Source: Ruegeria haliotis
GTDB taxonomy: Bacteria > Pseudomonadota > Alphaproteobacteria > Rhodobacterales > Rhodobacteraceae
Direction of reading: 5' to 3'
NCBI RefSeq assembly: GCF_013377785.1
Contig: NZ_JABXWT010000015.1
Location: 1 to 64,000 of the forward strand
DNA length: 64,000 bases
Shown here: positions 42,194 to 50,064 of the stretch, one piece after another
Layout: each line of letters starts with the position of its first letter
Numbering within the stretch: position 1 is the first letter of the stretch
Notes under the pieces: model-generated
The model's database searches: none
Told to the model about the DNA's origin: nothing
The model's input: only the letters and a program-made list of their open reading frames with translations
Translations under genes and position numbers: made by a program

Positions 42194-42299
42194 ATGCACA
42201 GCTTTAGTCGCGTCACATTGCCCTGACAATGGGGGCTGAGCTTGACAAATTGACGCCGAAGGACGACCCGTTGCCAAAACCGGAACACTGGGGGCGAAG
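42194..42299. promoter_or_regulatory. Divergent hemC/hemE intergenic region
   Basis: These 106 bases separate two divergent tetrapyrrole genes and must contain promoter elements for both. I see ATGCACAG and TTGACAAATTGACG (near 42242-42256, a -35-like TTGACA for hemE) but no palindrome strong enough to name a regulator. Confidence 0.4.
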
Positions 42300-43334
42300 A
42301 TGGCCGAGACAAAGACACTGCTGCGGGCGCTGGCGGGCGAAGTGCAGGATGTACCGCCGATCTGGATGATGCGTCAGGCGGGGCGGTATCTGCCGGAATA
42401 CCGCGCTACGCGCGCACAGGCGGGCGATTTCCTGTCTCTTTGCTACAATCCCGAACTGGCCGCCGAGGTGACGTTGCAACCGATCCGCCGTTATGGATTC
42501 GACGCGGCGATCCTTTTTGCAGACATTCTGTTGGTGCCGCAGGCGCTGGGTGCGGATTTGTGGTTTGTCACCGGCGAGGGCCCGCGCCTGTCGACAATCA
42601 CGCAGCAATCCGAATTCGACGCGCTGAAACCGGTCGAAGCGATCCATGACACCCTGTCTCCAGTCTATGAGACGGTGCGTATCCTGTCGCGGGAATTGCC
42701 ATCCGAGACAACGCTGATTGGTTTTGCCGGTGCGCCGTGGACGGTGGCCACTTACATGATCGCTGGGCGTGGCACTCCGGATCAGGGTCCGGCCCATGCG
42801 CTGCGCGAAGAAAACATCGCTCTGTTCGAAGCGTTGTTGGATCGGATCACGGCGGCCACGATCGAATACCTCTCGGCCCAGATCGAGGCGGGGGCCGAAG
42901 TGGTGAAAATCTTCGACAGCTGGGCGGGATCGCTGAAAGGCGATGCGTTCCGAAAATACGTGGTTGAGCCGTGCAGCGTCATTACGCAGGCCATCAAGGC
43001 TCGTCATCCGGGCATTCCCGTGATTGGTTTCCCGCGTGAGGCCGGCGAAGGCTATGTTGGCTTTGCCCAAACAACTGGTGTTGATTGTGTGGCGCTGGAC
43101 AATTCGGTTTCGCCGGTCTGGGCGGCTGAGAATGTTCAGGTGGATGGTTGTGTGCAGGGCAACCTGGCCTCGTCGCATATGGTGACGGGTGGTCAGGCGC
43201 TGGTGGTTGAGACGCGTCAGATTGTCGATGCATTTTCCAAAGGCCCGCATATTTTCAACTTGGGCCACGGCATCACGCCAGATGCGGATCCCGAGAATGT
43301 TCAGTTGATGATCGATACGGTGCGCGGGCGGTAA
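42300..43334 (+). CDS. hemE: Uroporphyrinogen decarboxylase
   Basis: A 344-residue protein with the family signatures PPIWMMRQAGRYLPEYR near the start and GFAGAPWTVATYMI in the middle. Asp residue of ADILLVPQALG and the conserved HGITPDADPENV ending are present. It removes four carboxyl groups from uroporphyrinogen III to give coproporphyrinogen III. A GC-rich hairpin follows the stop. In some alphaproteobacteria the chromosome origin lies beside hemE, but I see no origin-like sequence next to this copy. Confidence 0.97.
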   Translation: MAETKTLLRALAGEVQDVPPIWMMRQAGRYLPEYRATRAQAGDFLSLCYNPELAAEVTLQPIRRYGFDAAILFADILLVPQALGADLWFVTGEGPRLSTITQQSEFDALKPVEAIHDTLSPVYETVRILSRELPSETTLIGFAGAPWTVATYMIAGRGTPDQGPAHALREENIALFEALLDRITAATIEYLSAQIEAGAEVVKIFDSWAGSLKGDAFRKYVVEPCSVITQAIKARHPGIPVIGFPREAGEGYVGFAQTTGVDCVALDNSVSPVWAAENVQVDGCVQGNLASSHMVTGGQALVVETRQIVDAFSKGPHIFNLGHGITPDADPENVQLMIDTVRGR

Positions 43335-43340
43335 CCCGAT

Positions 43341-43358
43341 AAGGGGGCCAGCCCCCTT
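43341..43358 (+). terminator. Hairpin after hemE
   Basis: AAGGGGG and CCCCCTT arms around a short loop form a strong stem seven bases after the hemE stop, followed by a mixed C/T stretch rather than a clean T run. It is probably a transcription end for hemE. Confidence 0.6.
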
Positions 43359-43414
43359 CTTGGCCATTGGCCAATTCAACCCCCGAGGTATTTTGGGCCA
43401 GATGAAGACGCGGA

Positions 43415-44503
43415 TCAGCTCTGCGCGTTCAGGCCTGCGAGAATCTCATCGGTGTGTTCACCCCGGGCAGGGCTGGGTTTCGGATGCCATTGGTGGTCGG
43501 AGAAACGTGGCGCTGCGGCTGCTTGCAGAGTGCCGTTTACCTGAAGCCAGGTTTGGCGGGTAATGCTCATTTCGTGCGTTTGTGCTTCTTCGGGGCTGAG
43601 AACTGGGGCGACACAGGCGTCTGTACCACGGAACAGATCAGCCCAGTGGTCGCGGGGGCGCGTCAGGAATATCGCAGCAAGGCAGCGCGTCTGATCCGGC
43701 CAGAGGGAGGGGTTGAATTGCTGCTGGAATGTGTCGTCGTTGGATAACCCCATCAGGTGCAGGAACCGGGTGTAGAATTTGGGCTCCAGACACTGAACTG
43801 TAATGAACCCTCCATCTGCGCAGGTATAGGTGCGGCTCCAATGGGGTCCGTCCAGCAGGCTTTGGCCGCGTGCCTCGGATAGGTTGCCGGTTTGGCGCAT
43901 ACTCATCAACAGATTCATCATATGGGCCGAGCCATCGTAGATGGCCGCATCGACAACGGTGCCATGGCCTGTTCTCTGCGCATTGAGCAACCCGGCCAAA
44001 ATGCCGGCGACCAGATACATGGCTCCGCCGCCGATATCGCCGACCAATGTGGCGGGTGTCTGCGGCGCCTGATCCGGGGTTGATGCGTACCAGAGCGCGC
44101 CGGACAGGGAGATGTAGTTCAGGTCATGCCCGGCTGTATCTGACAGAGGACTGTCTTGCCCCCACCCGGTCATGCGGCCATAGACCAGTTTCGGGTTCTG
44201 TGCGTGGCAGGGTTCCGGTCCCAGACCCAGTTTCTCCATCACGCCGGGGCGAAACCCTTCGATCAGCGCATCTGCTGTGCCGATCAGGCGTTTAGCAACC
44301 GCTAGATCGTCATCGTCTTTGAGGTTCAGCGCGATGGACCGCTTGCCGCGATCCAGAACCGAGCGTTCCGGCATGCCCGGCGTGACACCACCGCCCTTAC
44401 GGTGGATGGTGACAACGTCGGCCCCCAGATCGGCCATCAACATGGCCGCGAAGGGGCCGGGCCCTAGCCCTTCGATTTCAATGACACGCAATCCGTTCAG
44501 CAT
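43415..44503 (-). CDS. CoA-transferase family III protein (CaiB/BaiF; alpha-methylacyl-CoA racemase-like)
   Basis: A 362-residue family III CoA-transferase. It begins MLNGLRVIEIEGLGPGPFAAMLMADLGADV, typical of alpha-methylacyl-CoA racemases. The catalytic Asp region is VVDAAIYDGSAHM near residue 190. LVYGRMTGWGQDSPL and GHDLNYISLSGAL also match the racemase branch. It would invert 2-methylacyl-CoA esters during branched-chain or sterol side-chain breakdown. It is divergent from the CoxG-like gene. Confidence 0.88.
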   Translation of the reverse strand: MLNGLRVIEIEGLGPGPFAAMLMADLGADVVTIHRKGGGVTPGMPERSVLDRGKRSIALNLKDDDDLAVAKRLIGTADALIEGFRPGVMEKLGLGPEPCHAQNPKLVYGRMTGWGQDSPLSDTAGHDLNYISLSGALWYASTPDQAPQTPATLVGDIGGGAMYLVAGILAGLLNAQRTGHGTVVDAAIYDGSAHMMNLLMSMRQTGNLSEARGQSLLDGPHWSRTYTCADGGFITVQCLEPKFYTRFLHLMGLSNDDTFQQQFNPSLWPDQTRCLAAIFLTRPRDHWADLFRGTDACVAPVLSPEEAQTHEMSITRQTWLQVNGTLQAAAAPRFSDHQWHPKPSPARGEHTDEILAGLNAQS

Positions 44504-44641
44504 CAGGCTCCTCCGCTGGGTCCAGACTTTCCGGGTGATTTGCTGGATTGCAAGGGGATTTCCCCTGAGGAGGTTGCCTGAACGTGCCTTTCACCGTTAG
44601 ATCATCGATGTCCGGGCACGAAACAGCAAAGGGGCTGACAC

Positions 44642-45160
44642 ATGCAGATGAGTGACACGCGCGCGATACAAGCCCAACCGACGGCGGTCTATGCGGCGCT
44701 GCTGGACCCCGAGGTGCTCAAGGCTTGTGTGGGCGGTGCGCAAGAGGTCTCGGGCAATCCGACAGACGGGTATGAGGCGGTCGTCGTGCAAAAGGTCGGC
44801 CCCGTGAAGGCAACGTTTAAGGGTTCTGTAACCATGTCGGACCTGGTCGAAGGTGAAAGCCTCACCATCACCGGTGAGGGTAAGGGTGGTGCAGCAGGGT
44901 TTGCCAAGGGCAGCGCAACGGTGACTTTCCAACCCAGCGAAACCGGAGGCACCATTCTCGGCTACGATGTGGATGCCAAAGTCGGAGGTAAACTGGCACA
45001 GCTGGGCAGCCGCCTGATCGACGGGTTCGCCCGGAAAATGGCCGACCAGTTCTTTGCCAATCTGCAAGAGTATTTTGAAGGTCCGACAGAAGAAGTTGCA
45101 GACGACGCTGATGCCGAGGGTAATACAGGCTGGTTGGGTCGTTTGACGGGGCGCGACTGA
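44642..45160 (+). CDS. CoxG-like SRPBCC family protein
   Basis: A 172-residue protein of the carbon monoxide dehydrogenase subunit G family (SRPBCC/START-like fold). AQPTAVYAALLDPEVLKACVGGA near the start and VTFQPSETGGTILGYDVDAKVGGKLAQLGSRLI in the centre are typical. CoxG helps anchor CO dehydrogenase to the membrane, but many copies lie alone, as here, with no cox structural genes nearby. The tail past residue 145 is acidic and low in complexity. Ligand unknown. Confidence 0.85.
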   Translation: MQMSDTRAIQAQPTAVYAALLDPEVLKACVGGAQEVSGNPTDGYEAVVVQKVGPVKATFKGSVTMSDLVEGESLTITGEGKGGAAGFAKGSATVTFQPSETGGTILGYDVDAKVGGKLAQLGSRLIDGFARKMADQFFANLQEYFEGPTEEVADDADAEGNTGWLGRLTGRD

Positions 45161-45253
45161 TCCCCTGATAAAAATGCGCAAAGCACTGTGCGGAATTGAC
45201 CTGTTCCGCCCCGATCCGGCGCGTTAGTGTCACCGGCAGAACGGGGAACATGC

Positions 45254-46183
45254 ATGACGACCATTTTGTCCATAAAGGATTTGCGCAAATCCTATGCCGA
45301 TGGGTTTGAGGCGCTGAAAGGCGTTTCGCTGGATATCCAAGAGGGTGAGATTCTTGCTCTGCTTGGGCCAAATGGAGCGGGCAAGACCACTTTGATTTCC
45401 ACAGTTTGCGGCATTACTACCCCGACCTCGGGGGTCGTTACCGTTGGTGGTCATGACATTCAGACCGATTTTCGTGCTGCGCGTCGGATGATCGGGTTGG
45501 TGCCGCAGGAAATTGCGCTGGAACCGTTCGAAAAGGTCTGGAACACGGTCAGGTTCTCGCGCGGATTGTTTGGCTATAGTAGCGATAGCGCCCGGATCGA
45601 AGAGATCCTGCGCAAGCTGTCCCTGTGGGACAAGCGCAAGAATGCAATCAAGGAATTGTCTGGCGGCATGAAGCGCCGGGTGCTGATCGCCAAGGCGCTG
45701 GCGCATGAGCCGCGCGTGCTGTTTCTGGATGAACCCACTGCCGGGGTGGATGTCGAACTGCGCAAGGACATGTGGGAAATGGTGGCCGAGCTGAAACAAG
45801 CCGGTGTCACCATCATCCTGACCACGCATTACATTGAAGAAGCCGAGGCTATCGCCGACCGCGTGGGTGTCATTGATAAAGGCGAGCTGCTGTTGATGCA
45901 GGACAAAGACACACTGATGGCGCAGATGGGCAAAAAGCAGATCGAGGTCATGCTGACGGAGGCCATTTCCGAAATTCCGGGCTGCCTGGCCGGGCATAAC
46001 CTCGCCTTGAACGGCAATGGCGACACGCTGGTCTATACCTATGACACCAATGCCGATCGCACCGGTATCACAACCCTGCTGAACGATGTGGCGCAGGCAG
46101 GGCTGGTTCTGCGGGACGTCCAGACGCGGCAATCGAGTTTGGAAGAGATCTTCGTCAATCTCGTGTCGGGAGAGGCCGCATGA
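45254..46183 (+). CDS. ABC-2 type transporter ATP-binding protein
   Basis: A 309-residue ATPase with Walker A GPNGAGKTT near residue 39, signature LSGGMKRR near 135, Walker B VLFLDEPTAGVD and the H-loop THYIEEAE. It belongs to the NodI/DrrA-type exporter class. The last 70 residues form the usual C-terminal extension. ATG 45254 fits the family start better than 45227. It overlaps the permease gene start by four bases, so the two form one exporter; the substrate cannot be read from sequence. Confidence 0.93.
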   Translation: MTTILSIKDLRKSYADGFEALKGVSLDIQEGEILALLGPNGAGKTTLISTVCGITTPTSGVVTVGGHDIQTDFRAARRMIGLVPQEIALEPFEKVWNTVRFSRGLFGYSSDSARIEEILRKLSLWDKRKNAIKELSGGMKRRVLIAKALAHEPRVLFLDEPTAGVDVELRKDMWEMVAELKQAGVTIILTTHYIEEAEAIADRVGVIDKGELLLMQDKDTLMAQMGKKQIEVMLTEAISEIPGCLAGHNLALNGNGDTLVYTYDTNADRTGITTLLNDVAQAGLVLRDVQTRQSSLEEIFVNLVSGEAA

Positions 46184-46941
46184 ACTGGACAGCGATTGCC
46201 GCCATCTACCGGTTCGAGATGGCCCGGTTTTTTCGCACGATGATGCAGAGTTTCCTGTCGCCTGTATTGTCCACCTCGCTCTACTTCGTGGTCTTTGGCA
46301 CCGCCATCGGCAGTCGCATTCAGGAGGTCGAAGGGGTATCTTATGGCGCCTTTATCGTACCGGGGCTGATCATGTTGTCCGTGGTGATGCTGGCAATCTC
46401 AAATGCCTCCTTCGGGATCTATTTCCCCAAGTTTCTGGGCACGATCTACGAGTTGCTCTCAGCGCCGGTGAACTTCATCGAAATCGTCATCGGCTATGTC
46501 GGGGCTGCTGCTACAAAATCCTTGTTTGTCGGAATTGTGATCCTGATCACGGCGACTTTCTTTGTCGACATTCGCATCGAACATCCGTTTGCTATGGCGG
46601 CCTTCCTGATCCTGTCTTGCCTTAGTTTTTCGCTGCTGGGCTTCATCATCGGTATCTGGGCTAGCAATTTTGAACAGATGTCGCTGGTCCCGCAGCTTGT
46701 GGTGACGCCGCTGATCTTTCTTGGGGGGACGTTCTATTCGATCTCGATGCTGCCACCAGTGTGGCAGACTATCACCTTGTTCAACCCGGTAGTCTACCTG
46801 ATCTCGGGGTTCCGGTGGTCCTTTTATGGGCTGGCCGATGTGCCGATTGTCTACAGCCTGTTGGCTATTCTGGCCTTTACCGGGCTTTGTCTGGGCATCA
46901 TTGGCTGGATCTTCAAAACGGGCTGGCGCATCCGTAGCTAG
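46180..46941 (+). CDS. ABC-2 type transporter permease
   Basis: A 253-residue membrane protein with six hydrophobic helices and the ABC-2 pattern: long hydrophobic first helix after the amphipathic N-terminus (RFEMARFFRTMMQSF), then YGAFIVPGLIMLSVVM, and PLIFLGGTFYSISMLPPVWQTITLFNPVVYLI, the classic ABC-2 signature region. It pairs with the overlapping ATPase gene to form a homodimer-based exporter in the inner membrane. Similar pairs export lipids, polysaccharides or drugs. Confidence 0.93.
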   Translation: MNWTAIAAIYRFEMARFFRTMMQSFLSPVLSTSLYFVVFGTAIGSRIQEVEGVSYGAFIVPGLIMLSVVMLAISNASFGIYFPKFLGTIYELLSAPVNFIEIVIGYVGAAATKSLFVGIVILITATFFVDIRIEHPFAMAAFLILSCLSFSLLGFIIGIWASNFEQMSLVPQLVVTPLIFLGGTFYSISMLPPVWQTITLFNPVVYLISGFRWSFYGLADVPIVYSLLAILAFTGLCLGIIGWIFKTGWRIRS

Positions 46942-47044
46942 GCGTTGCATTTTTGCCCGTCGGATGTGTTAATTTGGTTCACGTCGCGTTTATGGCCGTG
47001 CCAGTCCCTTGTTTACCACTTGGCAGCACTCTACATCGGCACCC

Positions 47045-47842
47045 ATGAAGCTCAGCCTGCCGTTTCTCAAAAAACAGCCCTGTGTGGCCGTCGTGCGCCT
47101 GTCCGGTGCCATCGGAATGGCCGGACGCGGGTCGCTAAACGACGCCACTCTGGCGCCCGTTCTGGAAAAAGCGTTCCGCAAAGGAAAGCCGGTTGCGGTC
47201 GCGCTCGAGATCAACTCGCCCGGTGGGTCACCGGTGCAAAGTTCGTTGATCGGAGCAAGGATTCGGCGGTTGTCGGAGGAGTTGAATATCCCGGTCATCG
47301 GTTTTGTCGAGGATGTTGCCGCGTCGGGCGGCTATTGGCTGGCGGCGTCGGCGGATGAGATCTGGGCAGATGACAGTTCGGTTCTGGGCTCGATCGGCGT
47401 TATTTCCGCCGGGTTCGGTGCCCATGTCTTTCTGGCACGGCAAGGGTTCGAGCGGCGCGTCCACACGGCTGGTCAGTCGAAATCCATGCTTGATCCGTTC
47501 GCGCCGGAAAAGAAAGAGGATGTCGCACGGCTGGAAGGCTTGTTGCACGACATCCACGAAAACTTCACGGCCCATGTAAAAGCGCGACGCGGTGACAAGC
47601 TGGATCGAAGCGCCGATCTTTTCACCGGCGAGGTCTGGTTGGCCCGGCGCGCGAAAGAGTTGGGTCTGATCGACGGGATTGCCCACCTGAAACCCAAAAT
47701 GCAGGAACGCTTTGGCGACAAGGTCAAATTCCGCCGCTACGGCGTGCGCAAGCCGATCTGGTCCCGCTTTGGCGCCATGCTGGCACAAGACGCTGTTGCG
47801 GGGTTAGAGGAGCGGGCGGCCTACGCGCGTTTCGGTCTGTGA
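47045..47842 (+). CDS. S49 family serine peptidase (SppA/SohB-like)
   Basis: A 265-residue protein of the ClpP/crotonase-like S49 fold. LEINSPGGSP near residue 60 and VAASGGYWLAASADEIWAD with the nucleophile Ser near 95 mark the site; the GSIGVISAGFGA stretch follows. There is no N-terminal anchor helix, unlike SppA, so it is a short soluble form. S49 peptidases degrade signal peptides or membrane-protein remnants. The next gene, coding for a 56-residue protein, starts one base after the stop. Confidence 0.87.
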   Translation: MKLSLPFLKKQPCVAVVRLSGAIGMAGRGSLNDATLAPVLEKAFRKGKPVAVALEINSPGGSPVQSSLIGARIRRLSEELNIPVIGFVEDVAASGGYWLAASADEIWADDSSVLGSIGVISAGFGAHVFLARQGFERRVHTAGQSKSMLDPFAPEKKEDVARLEGLLHDIHENFTAHVKARRGDKLDRSADLFTGEVWLARRAKELGLIDGIAHLKPKMQERFGDKVKFRRYGVRKPIWSRFGAMLAQDAVAGLEERAAYARFGL

Positions 47843-47843
47843 C

Positions 47844-48014
47844 GTGATCATCAAAGTTGTCACCCTGTTTTTGGTCGCCATGGGTGTTTTGGCGATGTTC
47901 GGCAAGCTGCGGTTCCCGGGACAGAAGCGGTTGAATTCTGCGAAATGTCCGCGCTGCGGCCGGTTCAGGATCGGCAAAGGCCCCTGCACCTGCGAAAAAG
48001 GAGGTCGGACATGA
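47844..48014 (+). CDS. Small membrane-anchored zinc-ribbon-like protein
   Basis: A 56-residue protein with GTG start at 47844. One N-terminal hydrophobic helix (IIKVVTLFLVAMGVLAMFG) is followed by a basic stretch and four cysteines, CPRC at 35-38 and CTC at 48-50, spaced like a small zinc ribbon (CPRCGRFRIGKGPCTC). Its stop overlaps the antiporter start in ATGA, and it follows the S49 gene at once, so it is co-translated with both. Codon usage matches the neighbours. The family is unknown to me, though small proteins with this pattern seem common in Rhodobacteraceae. Confidence 0.78.
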   Translation: MIIKVVTLFLVAMGVLAMFGKLRFPGQKRLNSAKCPRCGRFRIGKGPCTCEKGGRT

Positions 48015-48973
48015 CGGCATGGCTGTTTTCCGGCCTGGGATTGGTGATCCTTTTGCTGGCAGGCGATGCACTGGTGCGCGGTGCGGTGAACCTGAGCCTG
48101 CGGCTGGGTGTGCCGGCCCTGATCGTTAGTCTGACGATCGTGGCGTTTGGAACTTCTGCGCCTGAACTGCTGATTGCGATCAGTGCGCTGAGAGAAAACG
48201 CGCCGGGTATCGCATTGGGGAACGTGGTCGGATCGAACACTGCCAATATTCTGCTTGTGCTGGGTATACCCGCCCTATTGGCCACACTGCACACCAGCGA
48301 ATGCGACACCCGCAAGAACTATGTTTTCATGCTACTAGCAACGGTTCTGTTCATCGGGCTTGCCTTTTGTGGTGTGTTCAATTTGGTTAGCGGCGCGATT
48401 TTGTTGTCAGCACTCGGACTAGTCCTGCTGAACGCCTTCCGCGAGGCAAGGGCTCACCGCAAGGCCTGCGGCGAAGCCTGTGCAGATGACGACGAACTGG
48501 ACGGTCTGGAAGAGGCCGACCCCGACATGCCGTACTGGAAGGTTTCGATCTACCTGATCCTGGGTCTGATCGGCCTGCCGATGGGTGCGCATTTGCTGGT
48601 GGAAAATGCCACCATGATCGCGCGAACCTATGGCGTCAGCGAAACGGTGATTGGTCTGACCTTGATTGCTGTCGGCACCTCGTTGCCAGAATTGGCAACG
48701 ACGGTGATGGCGGCATTGCGTCGGCAGGCGGATGTGGCGCTGGGCAATGTGATCGGGTCGAACATGTTCAACCTGCTGGCCATTGTGGGCATTGCCACCT
48801 GGTTCGGTCGCATCCCTGTGGACCCCGAGTTCCTGCGATTCGACTTGTGGGTCATGCTGGGCGCGTCCCTGCTGCTGATCCCTTTTGTGGTTTTCAAGCA
48901 GGACATAACCCGCACGTGGGGTCTGGTGTTGACCTTCCTTTATGCGGTTTATGTCACCACACTATTGGTGTGA
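48011..48973 (+). CDS. Calcium/sodium antiporter (CaCA family, YrbG-like)
   Basis: A 320-residue membrane protein with ten or so helices in two inverted halves. Each half carries the alpha-repeat: IVAFGTSAPELLIAISAL ... GNVVGSNTANILLVLG in the first and LIAVGTSLPELATTVMAAL ... GNVIGSNMFNLLAIVG in the second. An acidic cytosolic loop with Asp/Glu runs (around residues 160-175) joins them. It exchanges calcium or another cation for sodium or protons across the inner membrane. ATG 48011 overlaps the small gene's stop. Confidence 0.94.
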   Translation: MTAWLFSGLGLVILLLAGDALVRGAVNLSLRLGVPALIVSLTIVAFGTSAPELLIAISALRENAPGIALGNVVGSNTANILLVLGIPALLATLHTSECDTRKNYVFMLLATVLFIGLAFCGVFNLVSGAILLSALGLVLLNAFREARAHRKACGEACADDDELDGLEEADPDMPYWKVSIYLILGLIGLPMGAHLLVENATMIARTYGVSETVIGLTLIAVGTSLPELATTVMAALRRQADVALGNVIGSNMFNLLAIVGIATWFGRIPVDPEFLRFDLWVMLGASLLLIPFVVFKQDITRTWGLVLTFLYAVYVTTLLV

Positions 48974-48994
48974 TCTGACAGAAAGAGGTGATCC

Positions 48995-49774
48995 ATGACC
49001 CGAGCTTTGGTGACCGGTGCCGGAATTCGTCTGGGTCGGGCAATGGCGCTGTATCTGGCTAGACGCGGATACGATGTGGCCGTTCATTATGCGACGTCGC
49101 AGCAACCCGCGTTAGAGACGGTGGCCGAAGTTCAGGCGCTGGGCCGTCAGTCTGTGGCCCTGCAAGCCGATCTGCTGGATGAGGCGCAGGTTGCGTCTCT
49201 GCTGCCCCGATCAGCCGAGGCGCTGGGCGGACCGATTACCTGTCTGGTGAACAACGCCTCGATTTTTGAATACGACAATATGCAATCTGCAACGCGTCAA
49301 AGCTGGGACCGCCATATGGACAGCAACCTGCGCGCACCCTTTGTCCTGACTCAGGCCATGGCCGGGCAGGGTTTGAAGCCCGAGACCGACGCGAATGGTG
49401 AGCCGGTTGCAACGGGTTTGATCGTCAACATGGTCGATATGCGCGTACGCAAACTGACGCCCGAGTTCATGACGTACACCATCGCCAAGATGGGACTTTG
49501 GGCGCTGACCCGCACCGCAGCGCAGGCACTGACCCCGGCAATCCGGGTAAACGCGATTGGACCGGGGCCGACAGTAAAGGGGCATCGGCAAAGCGAAGAG
49601 CACTTTCAGGCGCAGCGGTCCAACACAGTTCTGGAACGCGGAGCAAATCCTACGGATATCACTGCGGCGCTGGGGTATTTTTTAGACGCACATGCCGTAA
49701 CCGGACAGCTTCTGTGTGTGGATGGCGGACAGCATCTGGGATGGCAGACGCCAGATGTTTTGGGCGTGGAATAG
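48995..49774 (+). CDS. SDR family oxidoreductase (pteridine reductase-like)
   Basis: A 259-residue short-chain dehydrogenase. The cofactor loop is TGAGIRLGRAMA, with NNAS later and the catalytic YTIAK (Tyr and Lys) near residue 162. The Asp-containing NMVDMR in place of the usual Ser region, and the GIRLGRA loop, resemble pteridine reductase/FolM-type dihydromonapterin reductases. RBS AGAGGTG lies upstream. It probably reduces a pterin or similar substrate with NADPH; general SDR function is certain, the substrate less so. Confidence 0.87.
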   Translation: MTRALVTGAGIRLGRAMALYLARRGYDVAVHYATSQQPALETVAEVQALGRQSVALQADLLDEAQVASLLPRSAEALGGPITCLVNNASIFEYDNMQSATRQSWDRHMDSNLRAPFVLTQAMAGQGLKPETDANGEPVATGLIVNMVDMRVRKLTPEFMTYTIAKMGLWALTRTAAQALTPAIRVNAIGPGPTVKGHRQSEEHFQAQRSNTVLERGANPTDITAALGYFLDAHAVTGQLLCVDGGQHLGWQTPDVLGVE

Positions 49775-50064
49775 ACATATTCGGCGTAAGTTTTGCACCG
49801 CTCTCGTTTCTGTTACCTGCGCGTTACAGAAATGTCTTTTTTTTCATATACTTGCCATGTGTATAAAAAAATACCTATTAAAAACAGAGACTTGCATATC
49901 TGCCTATTTTTTGGGCATTTCGTGGAAATAGCAATGAATCAAGGGAAAACGGCCAGCCCTCAAAACTTATCTGCATAGTTATCCACAGAAACAGTGGATT
50001 TGTTTTCTCTTGATCTGAGGCCCGTCAGATTGCAGCCATGGTCAGAGAATCATATCTCAGAGCC
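49775..50064. promoter_or_regulatory. AT-rich region upstream of uvrC with a DnaA-box consensus
   Basis: About 260-290 bases, much richer in A+T than the flanks (for example TTTTTTTTCATATA and TATAAAAAAATACCTATTAAAAAC). A perfect DnaA box TTATCCACA lies at 49979-49987, with a weaker match TTATCTGCA starting about ten bases upstream. ATCCAC-N7-GTGGAT forms a short inverted repeat (49981-49999) followed by a T-rich run. It may carry the uvrC promoter and a DnaA site. No gene. Confidence 0.5.

Noticed and set aside
42300..43420. Chromosome origin next to hemE
   Set aside because: In Caulobacter the origin lies beside hemE. Here the flank after hemE is short, GC-rich and holds a terminator-like hairpin, with no DnaA-box cluster or AT-rich unwinding region.
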